A program made the translations under genes and the position numbers. From Halopseudomonas aestusnigri (GTDB lineage Bacteria > Pseudomonadota > Gammaproteobacteria > Pseudomonadales > Pseudomonadaceae): a stretch of DNA of 58,638 nt. Positions 28,538 to 36,423 of this stretch are shown here, piece after piece. The stretch lies in contig NZ_NBYK01000014.1 in assembly GCF_002197985.1 (NCBI RefSeq), positions 25,008 through 83,645 on the forward strand, in the 5' to 3' direction. Position 1 is the first letter of the stretch. Each line of letters starts with the position of its first letter. The notes below the pieces were generated by a model, which was not told the DNA's origin, did no database searches, and saw only the letters and a program-made list of their open reading frames with translations.

Positions 28538-29271
28538 TCCGCTTCAACCCCGCAGCCAACGCCGTCGACACGCGCACGCCTGAATGGCCGACCGAGCTGG
28601 CCAGACTGGCCGAACGCAGCAGCCAGCCCGGTTTGCAGGCGTACTACCGCGCCGGCTGCCCTGCTGGTGACACGCCGCTGGAAGAGGTGCAGCTGGCGGC
28701 ACTGGATATCGAAACCACTGGCCTGGATGCACGCCGTGATGCCATCGTCAGCATCGGGCTGATGCCCTTTAACCTGCAGCGTATCCGCTGCCGCGAGGCC
28801 TTCTACGAGGTGGTAAAACCCGACATTCCGCTGAGCGAAGAGTCAATCACCTACCACCGTATCACCCACTCTGATATTCACCAGGCCTCAGACCCCGCCA
28901 GCACCCTGAACCGCCTGCTGGAGGCCATGGCCGGGCGCATCATGGTGGTTCACTACCGGGCACTGGAGCGCGCCTTTCTTGATCGAGCTGCCCGTCAGTA
29001 TCTGGGTGAGCCGCTGTTTTTCCCGGTTATTGATACCATGCAGCTCGAAGCCCGAATGCACCGCGGCAGCGCCCAGCCCGGATGGCTGGCCCGCCTGTTC
29101 GGACGCGAGATCGAATCCATCCGCCTGGCGGACAGCCGCCAGCGCTACGGTCTGCCGCACTACCACGCCCACCACGCGCTGACCGATGCGCTGGCGACCG
29201 CCGAGCTGCTGCAGGCGCAAGTACTGACCCACTATCGGCCAGACACCCCGCTACGCGAACTCTGGTATTGA
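28534..29271 (+). CDS. DEDDh 3'-5' exonuclease (DnaQ-like)
   Basis: This 245-residue exonuclease has the DEDDh active site: LDIETTGLDARRDAIVSIGLMPF (Exo I), HSDIHQAS with a following VHYRALERAFLD (Exo II region) and HHALTDALATAELL (Exo III). It acts on single-stranded DNA or RNA ends in related proteins. The first 50 residues form an N-terminal extension before Exo I. The gene starts inside the DUF294 gene's stop, so the two proteins are made together. It is not the polymerase III epsilon subunit, because the context and the extension differ. Confidence 0.87.
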   Translation: MIRFNPAANAVDTRTPEWPTELARLAERSSQPGLQAYYRAGCPAGDTPLEEVQLAALDIETTGLDARRDAIVSIGLMPFNLQRIRCREAFYEVVKPDIPLSEESITYHRITHSDIHQASDPASTLNRLLEAMAGRIMVVHYRALERAFLDRAARQYLGEPLFFPVIDTMQLEARMHRGSAQPGWLARLFGREIESIRLADSRQRYGLPHYHAHHALTDALATAELLQAQVLTHYRPDTPLRELWY

Positions 29272-29289
29272 ATCGGCAAACATAAAAAA

Positions 29290-29313
29290 GCCGCTCCCTG
29301 CCAGGGGAGCGGC
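29290..29313. terminator. Bidirectional terminator, exonuclease/BCCT
   Basis: GCCGCTCCC (29290-29298) pairs with GGGAGCGGC (29305-29313) around a six-base loop. The A run at 29284-29289 supplies a U tract for minus-strand transcripts of the BCCT gene, so this is chiefly its terminator. It also lies just after the exonuclease stop. Confidence 0.82.
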
Positions 29314-29332
29314 CTTATCCGGCAGACGGCGA

Positions 29333-31000
29333 TCAGCGCGGTTCGCTCATCAGCCCCTTGATGATCGCGATACAGCCAACCAGCAGCACGATGGTAAACG
29401 GCAGCCCGGTCGACACCGACATCGCCTGCAGCGCCGCCAGGCCACCGCCCAGCAGCAGCGCGATCGCAACCACGCCTTCACTGATGACCCAGAACACCCG
29501 CTGCGGCACCGGCGCATTGACCTTGCCACCGGCGGTGATGGTGTCGATCACCAACGATCCGGAGTCAGACGAGGTCACGAAGAACACAATGACCAGTACG
29601 ATGCCGACAAAGGAGGTAATCGCGGTCAGTGGCAGTTCGCCAAGCATGGCGAACAGCTTCAGCTCAAGCGCGGCGTCCTGTACGCCGGTGAACCCATCGG
29701 CCACGAACTGACCGATTGCGGTACCGCCAAAGGCCGTCATCCACAGTACCGACACCAGTGAAGGTACCAGCAACACCGCAATCAGGAACTCACGCACGGT
29801 GCGACCGCGGCTGACCCGAGCGATAAACATGCCGACAAAGGGCGACCAGCTGATCCACCAGGCCCAGTAAAAGGCAGTCCAACCCTGGGTAAAGTTGGCA
29901 TCTTCACGGCCAACCGGGTTTGACAGTGCCGGCAGGTTGGCAAGATACGCCAGCAGATTGTCGAAAAAGCCGGTGGCAATGGCCAGCGTCGGGCCGACAA
30001 TGATGACAAAGCCCATCAGCACGATGGCCAGTACCATGTTGATCTCCGACAGGCGCTTGACCCCCTTGTCCAGACCGGCGACGACCGAAAGCAGGGCCAG
30101 ACCGGTGATCCCGGTAATCAGCAGCACCTTGGTGACATTGCCGGAGCCAACGTCAAACAGGTAATGCAGACCGGCAGTTGCCTGCTCGGCACCGAAGCCT
30201 AGTGATGTCGCCAGACCAAACAGCGTCGCGAAGACCGCCAGGGTGTCAATGACGTGCCCCGGCCAGCCCCAGACCCGCTCCCCGAGAATCGGGTAGAAGA
30301 TCGAGCGAATGGTCAACGGCAGCCCCTTGTTGAAGGAGAACAGCGCCAGTGCCAGCGCCACCACCGCATAGATCGCCCAGGGGTGCAGCCCCCAGTGGAA
30401 AATGGTCGCCGCCATCCCCAGGCGCGCTGCTGCCTCGGTATCGCCTGCAGCGGCACCCAGCGGCGCCCAGTCGGTGCGCAGGCCGTCCTCGCCAACTGAG
30501 ACCCCGCCCAGCGATGAAGAGAAGTGCGACATCGGCTCGGATACGCCGTAAAACATCAGTCCGATCCCCATGCCGGCGGCGAACAGCATGGAAAACCAGC
30601 CGAGGTAGCCGTAATCGGGTTTGGCCTCCATACCGCCAAGACGCACTTTGCCCAGCGGCGAGACGATCAAGCCGAGGCAGAGGACGACAAATATGTTGGC
30701 GGCACCGATGAAAAACCACGCCAGGTTGCCAGTCAGCCAGTTGCGCAGTGCGGTAAACAGCGGCGCCACTTCGGTCTGCAGTGCCAGGGTCAGCACCACA
30801 AACAGCACGACCGAGAGCGCTGAAATGATGAAGACCTTGCCGTGAATATCCAGGTTCAGCACAAAGCTGCCGGAAATGTTGTCCTGACCAATTACGTAGT
30901 CGGTATCGATCAGGTTGGCATCACCGGTCGGCGCCGGGATACCGTCATTGCCGACAGGATCGGCGTTAGAGTCGTGCTCGTTCAATGGTTCTCTTGCCAT
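29333..31000 (-). CDS. BCCT-family betaine/choline/carnitine transporter
   Basis: This 555-residue inner-membrane transporter has about 12 hydrophobic segments. Family landmarks are GMGIGLMFYGVSEPMSHF, WGLHPWAIYAVVALALALFSFNKGLPLTIRSIF and the core GQFVADGFTG and FFVTSSDSGSLVIDTITAGG. The family imports quaternary ammonium compounds, often as osmoprotectants, with Na+ or H+. The N-terminus has an acidic, asparagine-rich cytoplasmic tail of about 50 residues. No betaine catabolic gene is adjacent, so an osmoprotective role is a guess. It is monocistronic and faces a 248-base gap. Confidence 0.9.
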   Translation of the reverse strand: MAREPLNEHDSNADPVGNDGIPAPTGDANLIDTDYVIGQDNISGSFVLNLDIHGKVFIISALSVVLFVVLTLALQTEVAPLFTALRNWLTGNLAWFFIGAANIFVVLCLGLIVSPLGKVRLGGMEAKPDYGYLGWFSMLFAAGMGIGLMFYGVSEPMSHFSSSLGGVSVGEDGLRTDWAPLGAAAGDTEAAARLGMAATIFHWGLHPWAIYAVVALALALFSFNKGLPLTIRSIFYPILGERVWGWPGHVIDTLAVFATLFGLATSLGFGAEQATAGLHYLFDVGSGNVTKVLLITGITGLALLSVVAGLDKGVKRLSEINMVLAIVLMGFVIIVGPTLAIATGFFDNLLAYLANLPALSNPVGREDANFTQGWTAFYWAWWISWSPFVGMFIARVSRGRTVREFLIAVLLVPSLVSVLWMTAFGGTAIGQFVADGFTGVQDAALELKLFAMLGELPLTAITSFVGIVLVIVFFVTSSDSGSLVIDTITAGGKVNAPVPQRVFWVISEGVVAIALLLGGGLAALQAMSVSTGLPFTIVLLVGCIAIIKGLMSEPR

Positions 31001-31248
31001 CTAAAGATGCTCCGATACTTCAGTGCGGGCTATGCCCGATGACGTGTCGACGGCACCGCAATAGCGGCGCAGCGACAACAATTGACAGCCCCTAAAGGCA
31101 GTGAGGTGCACACCACAAAGGGTGTGCAGCAAAAACATCCAATCCGCCAGGCGGCCGTGTCAATGCGAAGCGCTTTCCCAACAAAAGCAGCACAATGATA
31201 GCCAGTTGACAGGAATTAGTGAAATCGGCGGGACAATCAACAGTCTGT

Positions 31249-31926
31249 TCAGGGGCGCAATTCACTCTGGTCAAGCAGGCTGACGGCGCCGCGGAACAGC
31301 ATCAGTACCTGCTCCTCTGCCAGCGCAAGAATCTCGCCACGGCGCTCAGGATCACCCAGATAATCAAGCGACTGATAGAGCATGTTGCGGTTGACCATGC
31401 CAGCAACCCGGCGCAGCTGCGCCGGACTGACCCGCTCAGGAATCAGCCGCAGCTCGCGAATATCCTCGGCCATATCGTCGGCAAACTCGTCCATCTGCCG
31501 ACGCAACTCCTCGCGCAGCAACGCCGAGGGCCCATGCAGCTCGCGCAGGGCGATCAGCACCCGATCGCGATGGGTGTGCACGTAATCGAAATACAGTCGC
31601 AGCGTCTGCCGACACACAGCCCGCCCCTTGCTTACGCCTGGCTCGCCGGTACCCTGTTCGACCTCGGTCGCTGCCTGACGACGCAGGGCTCGCAGCGCCG
31701 AGCGCAACTCGCTTTTGGACTGTCTCAGCAACTGCAGGCCGAGGTCTTCCATATCACGGAAGTGACGGTAGAAGGTATTGGGATTGAGACCCGCCTCGCG
31801 GGCAAGTTCGCGCAATCCCAGACTGGTCACACACCGGCTGCTGGCGGCCAGGCGCTCGGCGGCATCAAGCAGCGCCCGCTTGCCGGGCGGCTCGGCATGT
31901 TTCTTCGGCTCTGTGCTGGCCACCAC
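31249..31926 (-). CDS. TetR-family regulator (FabR-like)
   Basis: This 225-residue regulator has a TetR HTH of the FabR style (ALLDAAERLAASSRCVTSLGLRELAREAGLNPNTFYRHFRDMEDLG) and a helical ligand domain. FabR/DesT-type members sense fatty acyl-CoA pools, but the similarity is only to the HTH and the general pattern, so the ligand is open. Translation appears to start at GTG 31926 just after the upstream gene's stop at 31928-31930. It is thus the second gene behind the small MvaT-like gene. The target is not evident. Confidence 0.83.
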   Translation of the reverse strand: MVASTEPKKHAEPPGKRALLDAAERLAASSRCVTSLGLRELAREAGLNPNTFYRHFRDMEDLGLQLLRQSKSELRSALRALRRQAATEVEQGTGEPGVSKGRAVCRQTLRLYFDYVHTHRDRVLIALRELHGPSALLREELRRQMDEFADDMAEDIRELRLIPERVSPAQLRRVAGMVNRNMLYQSLDYLGDPERRGEILALAEEQVLMLFRGAVSLLDQSELRP

Positions 31927-31927
31927 C

Positions 31928-32122
31928 TCAGTTGCCCGGTGCGGACCTCAGAATCGCCAGCACCTGACGGTTGGACAGGCCATACTCATCCATGAGTGCC
32001 CGCAGGGCATCGTTAAATGCCAGCTCCTGCTGCAACCCGGAGTCCTGCTTCATCTTTTCCAGCTGGGCCAGCTGGGCGGCCAATTGACGCTCGGCGGCGC
32101 GAAACTCGGAAAGCTTGCTCAT
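31928..32122 (-). CDS. Short MvaT-like protein, oligomerisation domain only
   Basis: This 64-residue protein resembles the N-terminal coiled-coil dimerisation region of MvaT/MvaU, the H-NS-like proteins of pseudomonads. Compare SKLSEFRAAERQLAAQLAQLEKM, then LQQELAFNDALRALMDEYG with MvaT's N-terminus. The protein ends at SAPGN and lacks the C-terminal DNA-binding domain of full-length (about 124-residue) MvaT. The following bases in this frame do not encode that domain, so it is not a simple recent nonsense mutation. A DNA-binding-less H-NS relative can act as a dominant modifier of the full-length protein; here that is inference. It is the first gene of an operon with a TetR regulator. Confidence 0.72.
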   Translation of the reverse strand: MSKLSEFRAAERQLAAQLAQLEKMKQDSGLQQELAFNDALRALMDEYGLSNRQVLAILRSAPGN

Positions 32123-32227
32123 GTCATACCTGTGTGAGTGGATACAAGAGAACCAACGACGAGAATACTACACCAGTTCAGCGCAAACGCCCTGTCGCCA
32201 TCGCTGAGCAACGCAAAGGAGTACGCC
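32123..32227. promoter_or_regulatory. Divergent promoter region, MvaT-like / amidoligase
   Basis: The 105-base gap separates the MvaT-like-TetR operon from the amidoligase operon. The amidoligase start has an AAGGAG site at 32217-32222. I see no clear palindrome, but its position makes it the likely site for the TetR protein if that regulator acts locally. Confidence 0.35.
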
Positions 32228-33235
32228 ATGGATGACAGTCCCCCCGCAATGGTCATGCCCCCAAGACAGCAGACCGCAGAGGGAGCGCAGCGTCGCGTCG
32301 GCGTTGAGCTGGAAATGAACGGCATCGATCTGGACCGGTTGAGCACGCTGGTCGCTGCCAGAGGCGGCTATCGGATCGAACAGCCAGGCCGCTGCGAGCG
32401 ACGCCTGACCGGTGACCCGGCTGGCGACTGGGTGGTTGAGCTGGACTCGCAGTGGATCAAGAAAATCGGCCGTGAGCCGCGACCGCAGGGTGACGAGTCG
32501 GCAGAACTGCTCGGTTCGGCCGAGGATGCCCTGATCTGGATGGCTGAGTCGCTGGTGCCGGTCGAGCTGGTTAGCCCGCCGTTGCCGCTGAACCGCCTGG
32601 ACGAGATCAACGAGCTGATCCACCAGCTGCGCGAGGCAGGAGCCAAGGGCACCAGCGACCGCCTTACCAACGCCTTCGGCATGCAGTTCAATCCGGAAAT
32701 TCCGGACGCCGACAGCCGCACCCTGTGTGCCTACCTGAAAGCCTTTCTGTGTCTCTACGACTGGATGAACGAGCGGGCGCAAGTGAACCTGACGCGCCGT
32801 ATCACGACCTACGTAGATCCGTTCCCGGCCGATTACGTCAGTCTGGTTACCGACCCTGGATACTGGCCCGACCAGGCGCAGTTGATAGACGACTACCTGA
32901 AGCACAACCCGACCCGCAACCGTGCGCTGGATATGCTGCCACTGTTTCGTCATCTGGACGAGGAACGGGTGCTCGCCTGCACCCAGGACCCGCTGATCAA
33001 GGCCAGGCCGACCTTTCACTACCGGCTGCCGGACTGCCGCATTGATGAGCCCGACTGGGATATGACCGAGGCCTGGAACGACTGGCTCGAGGTCGAGAAA
33101 CTGGCCGCCGATCATGAGCGCCTGCAAGGCTGCTGCAAGGCCTATCAGCAGTGGCAGCAACAGGGACTGGGCCGACTGCTGGACAGCTGGCCACGGCAGC
33201 TGGAACGTGACTGGCTGCAAAAGGATACGGCATGA
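32228..33235 (+). CDS. Amidoligase family protein (putative ATP-dependent amide-bond former)
   Basis: This 335-residue protein belongs to the COOH-NH2 ligase/amidoligase group of the glutamine synthetase-like superfamily. The N-terminal motif V24-G-V-E-L-E-M30 supplies the conserved acidic metal-binding pair E27 and E29, and TNAFGMQFNPEIPDADS is the later family motif. These proteins are predicted to join a carboxylate to an amine using ATP. It overlaps by four bases a class I glutamine amidotransferase-like hydrolase. This pairing is a recognised genomic theme of predicted peptide or metabolite amidation/deamidation, but no product is known to me. The ATG at 32228 follows AAGGAG; the longer frame from 32138 is discounted. 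Confidence 0.78.
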   Translation: MDDSPPAMVMPPRQQTAEGAQRRVGVELEMNGIDLDRLSTLVAARGGYRIEQPGRCERRLTGDPAGDWVVELDSQWIKKIGREPRPQGDESAELLGSAEDALIWMAESLVPVELVSPPLPLNRLDEINELIHQLREAGAKGTSDRLTNAFGMQFNPEIPDADSRTLCAYLKAFLCLYDWMNERAQVNLTRRITTYVDPFPADYVSLVTDPGYWPDQAQLIDDYLKHNPTRNRALDMLPLFRHLDEERVLACTQDPLIKARPTFHYRLPDCRIDEPDWDMTEAWNDWLEVEKLAADHERLQGCCKAYQQWQQQGLGRLLDSWPRQLERDWLQKDTA

Positions 33236-33903
33236 AGAAGCCCGTGATCGCCATCACCGGCCCAGACCGCGGCGCCACAGGGCCACGCTTTCTGGTGGCC
33301 TGGGCGATACGCCGCTATGGCGGCATCCCGCTGCAGCTCAGGCCTGGCGACGAAGAGCGCGCACAACGCTATCAGGGCGTGGTCATTACCGGCGGGCACG
33401 ACATTGACCCGGTACTCTACGCCGCCGAGCCAGAGGTCAAGCCACGCTACGACGGCGCCCGGGACCGCCTCGAGTCTGCCGTCATCGACCATGCCCTCAG
33501 CCAGGAGCTGCCGCTGCTGGGCATCTGCCGCGGCGCACAGCTGCTCAACGTGCGCTGCGGCGGCAACCTGTTTCAGGACCTCCGCTCACGACGCAAGCTG
33601 ACCTCGCATCGACGTACCGTGCTGCCGCTGAAAACGCTCTGCGTGGAGCCGGACAGCCATCTGGCACGCCTGCTGGGCCGCCAGCGGGCTCGGATCAACA
33701 GCCTGCACAACCAGGCGATCAATCGGGTGGGTGATGGCCTGGTCATCAGCGCCCGGGATCTGGACCAGATTCCCCAGGCCATCGAGGCGCCGGGGCGCAG
33801 CTTTGTTATCGGCGTGCAGTGGCACCCGGAGTTTCTGCTGTTCCTGCCGCGTCAGAGACGCCTGTTTCAGGCGCTGGTGTCAGCCGCCAAGGAGCTGACC
33901 TGA
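33232..33903 (+). CDS. Class I glutamine amidotransferase-like / C26 gamma-glutamyl hydrolase (PuuD-like)
   Basis: This 223-residue enzyme has the C26 triad: nucleophile C99 in GICRGAQLLNV, and H198-P-E200 in QWHPEF. The N-terminal ITGGHDIDPVLYAAEPEVKPRYDGARDRLE is typical of gamma-glutamyl-GABA hydrolase (PuuD) relatives. It could cleave a gamma-glutamyl amide or release ammonia for a partner ligase. Its four-base overlap with the amidoligase gene points to a coupled function. The 3' end overlaps the convergent AraC gene by 37 bases. Confidence 0.87.
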   Translation: MKKPVIAITGPDRGATGPRFLVAWAIRRYGGIPLQLRPGDEERAQRYQGVVITGGHDIDPVLYAAEPEVKPRYDGARDRLESAVIDHALSQELPLLGICRGAQLLNVRCGGNLFQDLRSRRKLTSHRRTVLPLKTLCVEPDSHLARLLGRQRARINSLHNQAINRVGDGLVISARDLDQIPQAIEAPGRSFVIGVQWHPEFLLFLPRQRRLFQALVSAAKELT

Positions 33904-34850
33904 GGCTGCCAGCGCTTGCGCGCGTGCAGGTAGGCGGCGGTGTCACCATAACCCAGCCGGTCCGCAATCTGCGCCCGGGTCAGCCCCTGCAGGGCCAGGT
34001 ACTGATCCAGTTCGGCGCGCACCAGGTCCAGCAACTGACGAAAGTTCAGACCCTGATCCTGAAGACGTCGGCGCAATGTTCGAGTGCTCAGATGCAAAGC
34101 CGGCGCGACCTCTTCCAGCGACACCTGCACCCCGTCCAGCAGGCCACGACGAACCAGCGCCGCCACCTGCCCAGCCGTACCGCCAAATTGTTGCTGCTGC
34201 GTCAGGCGTCGGTCCAGCTCGCAACACACCAGCTCAAACATCGCCCGGTTGGCACCGGGATGGGCGTGCTGCATGTCCGCGTCACTAAACCACAACTGAT
34301 TCTCGGCAGCGGCAAACTCCACGCATTCGCCCAGTACCGGCCGATAGGCCTCGTGATAGTCCGGTTTCCGGTGACGCAGACACACACGTGCCGGCGTCAG
34401 CGCGGTCTGTGCCGCTGCCCGCATCTGGGTTAACGCCATATTCATGTAGTGCTCGACCAGATAGCGCTCCAGCCCGGCTGCTGCATGCACCCGAATGCTG
34501 ACCCCGGTCATGCCGTCGGCCTTCACCGACCGGATCGAGTCCATGGAGGAGGCCAATGACTGGTAGCGCACCCAGCAGTCCAGCGACTGCTGCGGGTTGG
34601 CTGCGTAGAAGCCAAGGCAGGCCAGCACATGCCAGTCCTGCGGGGTAAACAGCGAGAACAGATGCAGGCCAATAGCCGGATCATGCTCTGCCGCCCTGTG
34701 CCAGAGCTGCTCAAGCGCCACCAGATCGAAATCGTCACGGTCGCCGCGCTCGTGCAGGAAACGCTGCAAGACCTTGCCGAGTGGGCCGTGATGAAAGCGC
34801 TGAATCGACACCTTGGCCGATTCAACCCTGTTTTTGTCCTCTGCACGCAT
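33867..34850 (-). CDS. AraC-family regulator of the OruR/QhpR (Arabinose_bd) type
   Basis: This 327-residue regulator has an N-terminal arabinose-binding-like sensor domain (Arabinose_bd, about 20-210) and a C-terminal AraC HTH pair with VSLEEVAPALHLSTRTLRRRLQDQGLNFRQLLDLVRAELDQYLAL and TRAQIADRLGYGDTAAYLHARKRW. Similar regulators in pseudomonads control nearby lipid, hydrocarbon or amine catabolism genes. It diverges from a sterol-desaturase-family gene with 70 bases between, which is the likely target. Its 3' end overlaps the amidotransferase gene by 37 bases. Confidence 0.88.
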   Translation of the reverse strand: MRAEDKNRVESAKVSIQRFHHGPLGKVLQRFLHERGDRDDFDLVALEQLWHRAAEHDPAIGLHLFSLFTPQDWHVLACLGFYAANPQQSLDCWVRYQSLASSMDSIRSVKADGMTGVSIRVHAAAGLERYLVEHYMNMALTQMRAAAQTALTPARVCLRHRKPDYHEAYRPVLGECVEFAAAENQLWFSDADMQHAHPGANRAMFELVCCELDRRLTQQQQFGGTAGQVAALVRRGLLDGVQVSLEEVAPALHLSTRTLRRRLQDQGLNFRQLLDLVRAELDQYLALQGLTRAQIADRLGYGDTAAYLHARKRWQPQVSSLAADTSA

Positions 34851-34920
34851 GTTGGACCGAGCCGATTTGGATTCTTATTAACTGGAAGTCGAGTCAATCA
34901 AACCGCCCGCAGAGGTTAGC

Positions 34921-35775
34921 ATGGAAACAATAACAACAAACCTGAACCCCGCCGTCATCGTCGCCGGGATCTTTTTCTCCTTCATCCTGCTTGAGCTCAT
35001 CCTCGGCCGCTTTTTCCAGCCGGCCGGTCAGCGCCGTGACGCGCTGATCGAGATCATCGGCTCGACGCTGCTGCTCGGCGTAACCGTTCCCTTCATTACC
35101 TTCGCCAGCGGCGCGATCATGGGCACACTGGCCCCCGAGTGGGAAGGCGCTCTGAGCGGGATTCCGTGGCTGGCCGGCTTCGCCCTGTTTCTGCTGTTCG
35201 ATGACATGACCCAGTACTGGTGGCATCGCCTCGCACACAAGGTGCCGTTCCTGTATGACCTGCACCGAGCGCACCACTCGGCCAGGTACATGAGCATCCG
35301 CATCGTCTACCGCAACAACAGTTTCTATTACCTGCTGATGCCCGGTATCTGGTTCTCGGGCATCCTCATCTATCTGGGTCTGGCACACGTCTACTTTGTG
35401 TATCTGATTCTCAAGATGTGCGTTATCTACGGCGCCCACAGCAGCGTACCGTGGGACGCCAAGCTGTATCAGATCAAGTGGCTGAAGCCGGTCATGTGGG
35501 TCGTCGAGCGCACCATCTCCACCCCGTCCACCCACTCTGCTCACCACGGACTGAGTGCCGAAGATGGCGTAACCAACTACAAGGGCAACTTCGGCAACCT
35601 GCTGTTCTTCTGGGACATCCTGTTTGGCACTGCCAAGATCACCCGTCGCCGCCCCCCGAAGTACGGTATCGAGAACCTCGGCCCGGTCAGCTGGACGCAG
35701 GAGCTGTTCTGGCCGCTGGTACGCAAGCCCAAAGCCAAAGCCACCCCCGAACTCAACCCTGAGGTAAGCCAATGA
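34921..35775 (+). CDS. Sterol desaturase / fatty acid hydroxylase family membrane protein
   Basis: This 284-residue membrane di-iron enzyme has the three His boxes of the fatty acid hydroxylase superfamily: WWHRLAH, DLHRAHHSA, and later STHSAHHG. Several hydrophobic segments flank them. The family desaturates or hydroxylates lipid-like substrates; which one is unknown. It overlaps the FMN-reductase gene by four bases, and reduced flavin or NADPH chemistry could supply electrons, although that is inference. The divergent AraC-type regulator probably controls both. Confidence 0.88.
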   Translation: METITTNLNPAVIVAGIFFSFILLELILGRFFQPAGQRRDALIEIIGSTLLLGVTVPFITFASGAIMGTLAPEWEGALSGIPWLAGFALFLLFDDMTQYWWHRLAHKVPFLYDLHRAHHSARYMSIRIVYRNNSFYYLLMPGIWFSGILIYLGLAHVYFVYLILKMCVIYGAHSSVPWDAKLYQIKWLKPVMWVVERTISTPSTHSAHHGLSAEDGVTNYKGNFGNLLFFWDILFGTAKITRRRPPKYGIENLGPVSWTQELFWPLVRKPKAKATPELNPEVSQ

Positions 35776-36362
35776 GTCGTCATATTGCCCTGATCGCCGG
35801 CTCCAGCCAGCAAAACAGCCAGAGCGCCAAGGTGGCGCGCTGGCTGGCCGCCAGTCTGCAAGCCAGGGACTGCGAAACCAGTGTCATCGAACTCGGCCAG
35901 CAGCCACTGCCGCTGTGGCCCGAAGCTGACAGCAACGGCGTCTGGCCGGCGATTTCTGCGACCCTGCGCAGCGCCGACGCGCTGGTTGTCATCAGCCCGG
36001 AATGGCACGGCATGGCCAGCCCGGCACTGAAAAACCTGTTCATGTACGCCGGTCGCGCCGAGCTGGCGCACAAACCGGCGCTGCTGGTCGGCGTCTCCGG
36101 CGGCCAGGGCGGCAGCTATCCGCTGGCCGAACTGCGCGCCTCCAGTTACAAGAACTGTCGCATCTGCTACCTGCCGGAGCACCTGATCGTACGCAACGTG
36201 GAGCAGGTCATGAATCCGGGCGAACCGACCAGCGAAGACGACCTGCGTATCCGCGCCCGCGCCGACTGGGCCATTGGCCTGCTGCTCGACTACGCCGAGG
36301 CGCTGGCGCCGCTGCATGCGCGTCATCGCAACCCGCCGGCAGACTGGATGAACGGCATGTAA
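35772..36362 (+). CDS. NADPH-dependent FMN reductase-family protein
   Basis: This 196-residue flavodoxin-like protein shows the NADPH-dependent FMN reductase pattern: N-terminal IALIAGSSQQNSQSAKVARWL, then LVVISPEWHGMASPALKNLFMYAG and LLVGVSGGQGGSYPLAELR. It likely binds FMN and reduces flavin, quinone or azo compounds with NAD(P)H. It is translationally coupled to the desaturase-like gene by an ATGA overlap. This suggests an electron-supply or repair role for that enzyme, though it could act independently. Confidence 0.85.
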   Translation: MSRHIALIAGSSQQNSQSAKVARWLAASLQARDCETSVIELGQQPLPLWPEADSNGVWPAISATLRSADALVVISPEWHGMASPALKNLFMYAGRAELAHKPALLVGVSGGQGGSYPLAELRASSYKNCRICYLPEHLIVRNVEQVMNPGEPTSEDDLRIRARADWAIGLLLDYAEALAPLHARHRNPPADWMNGM

Positions 36363-36423
36363 GCGTTTGAAAATCAGTTGAAAAGCGCCAGCAGCCAGAT
36401 CGCTCCCGGAGACAAAGGTCGCT

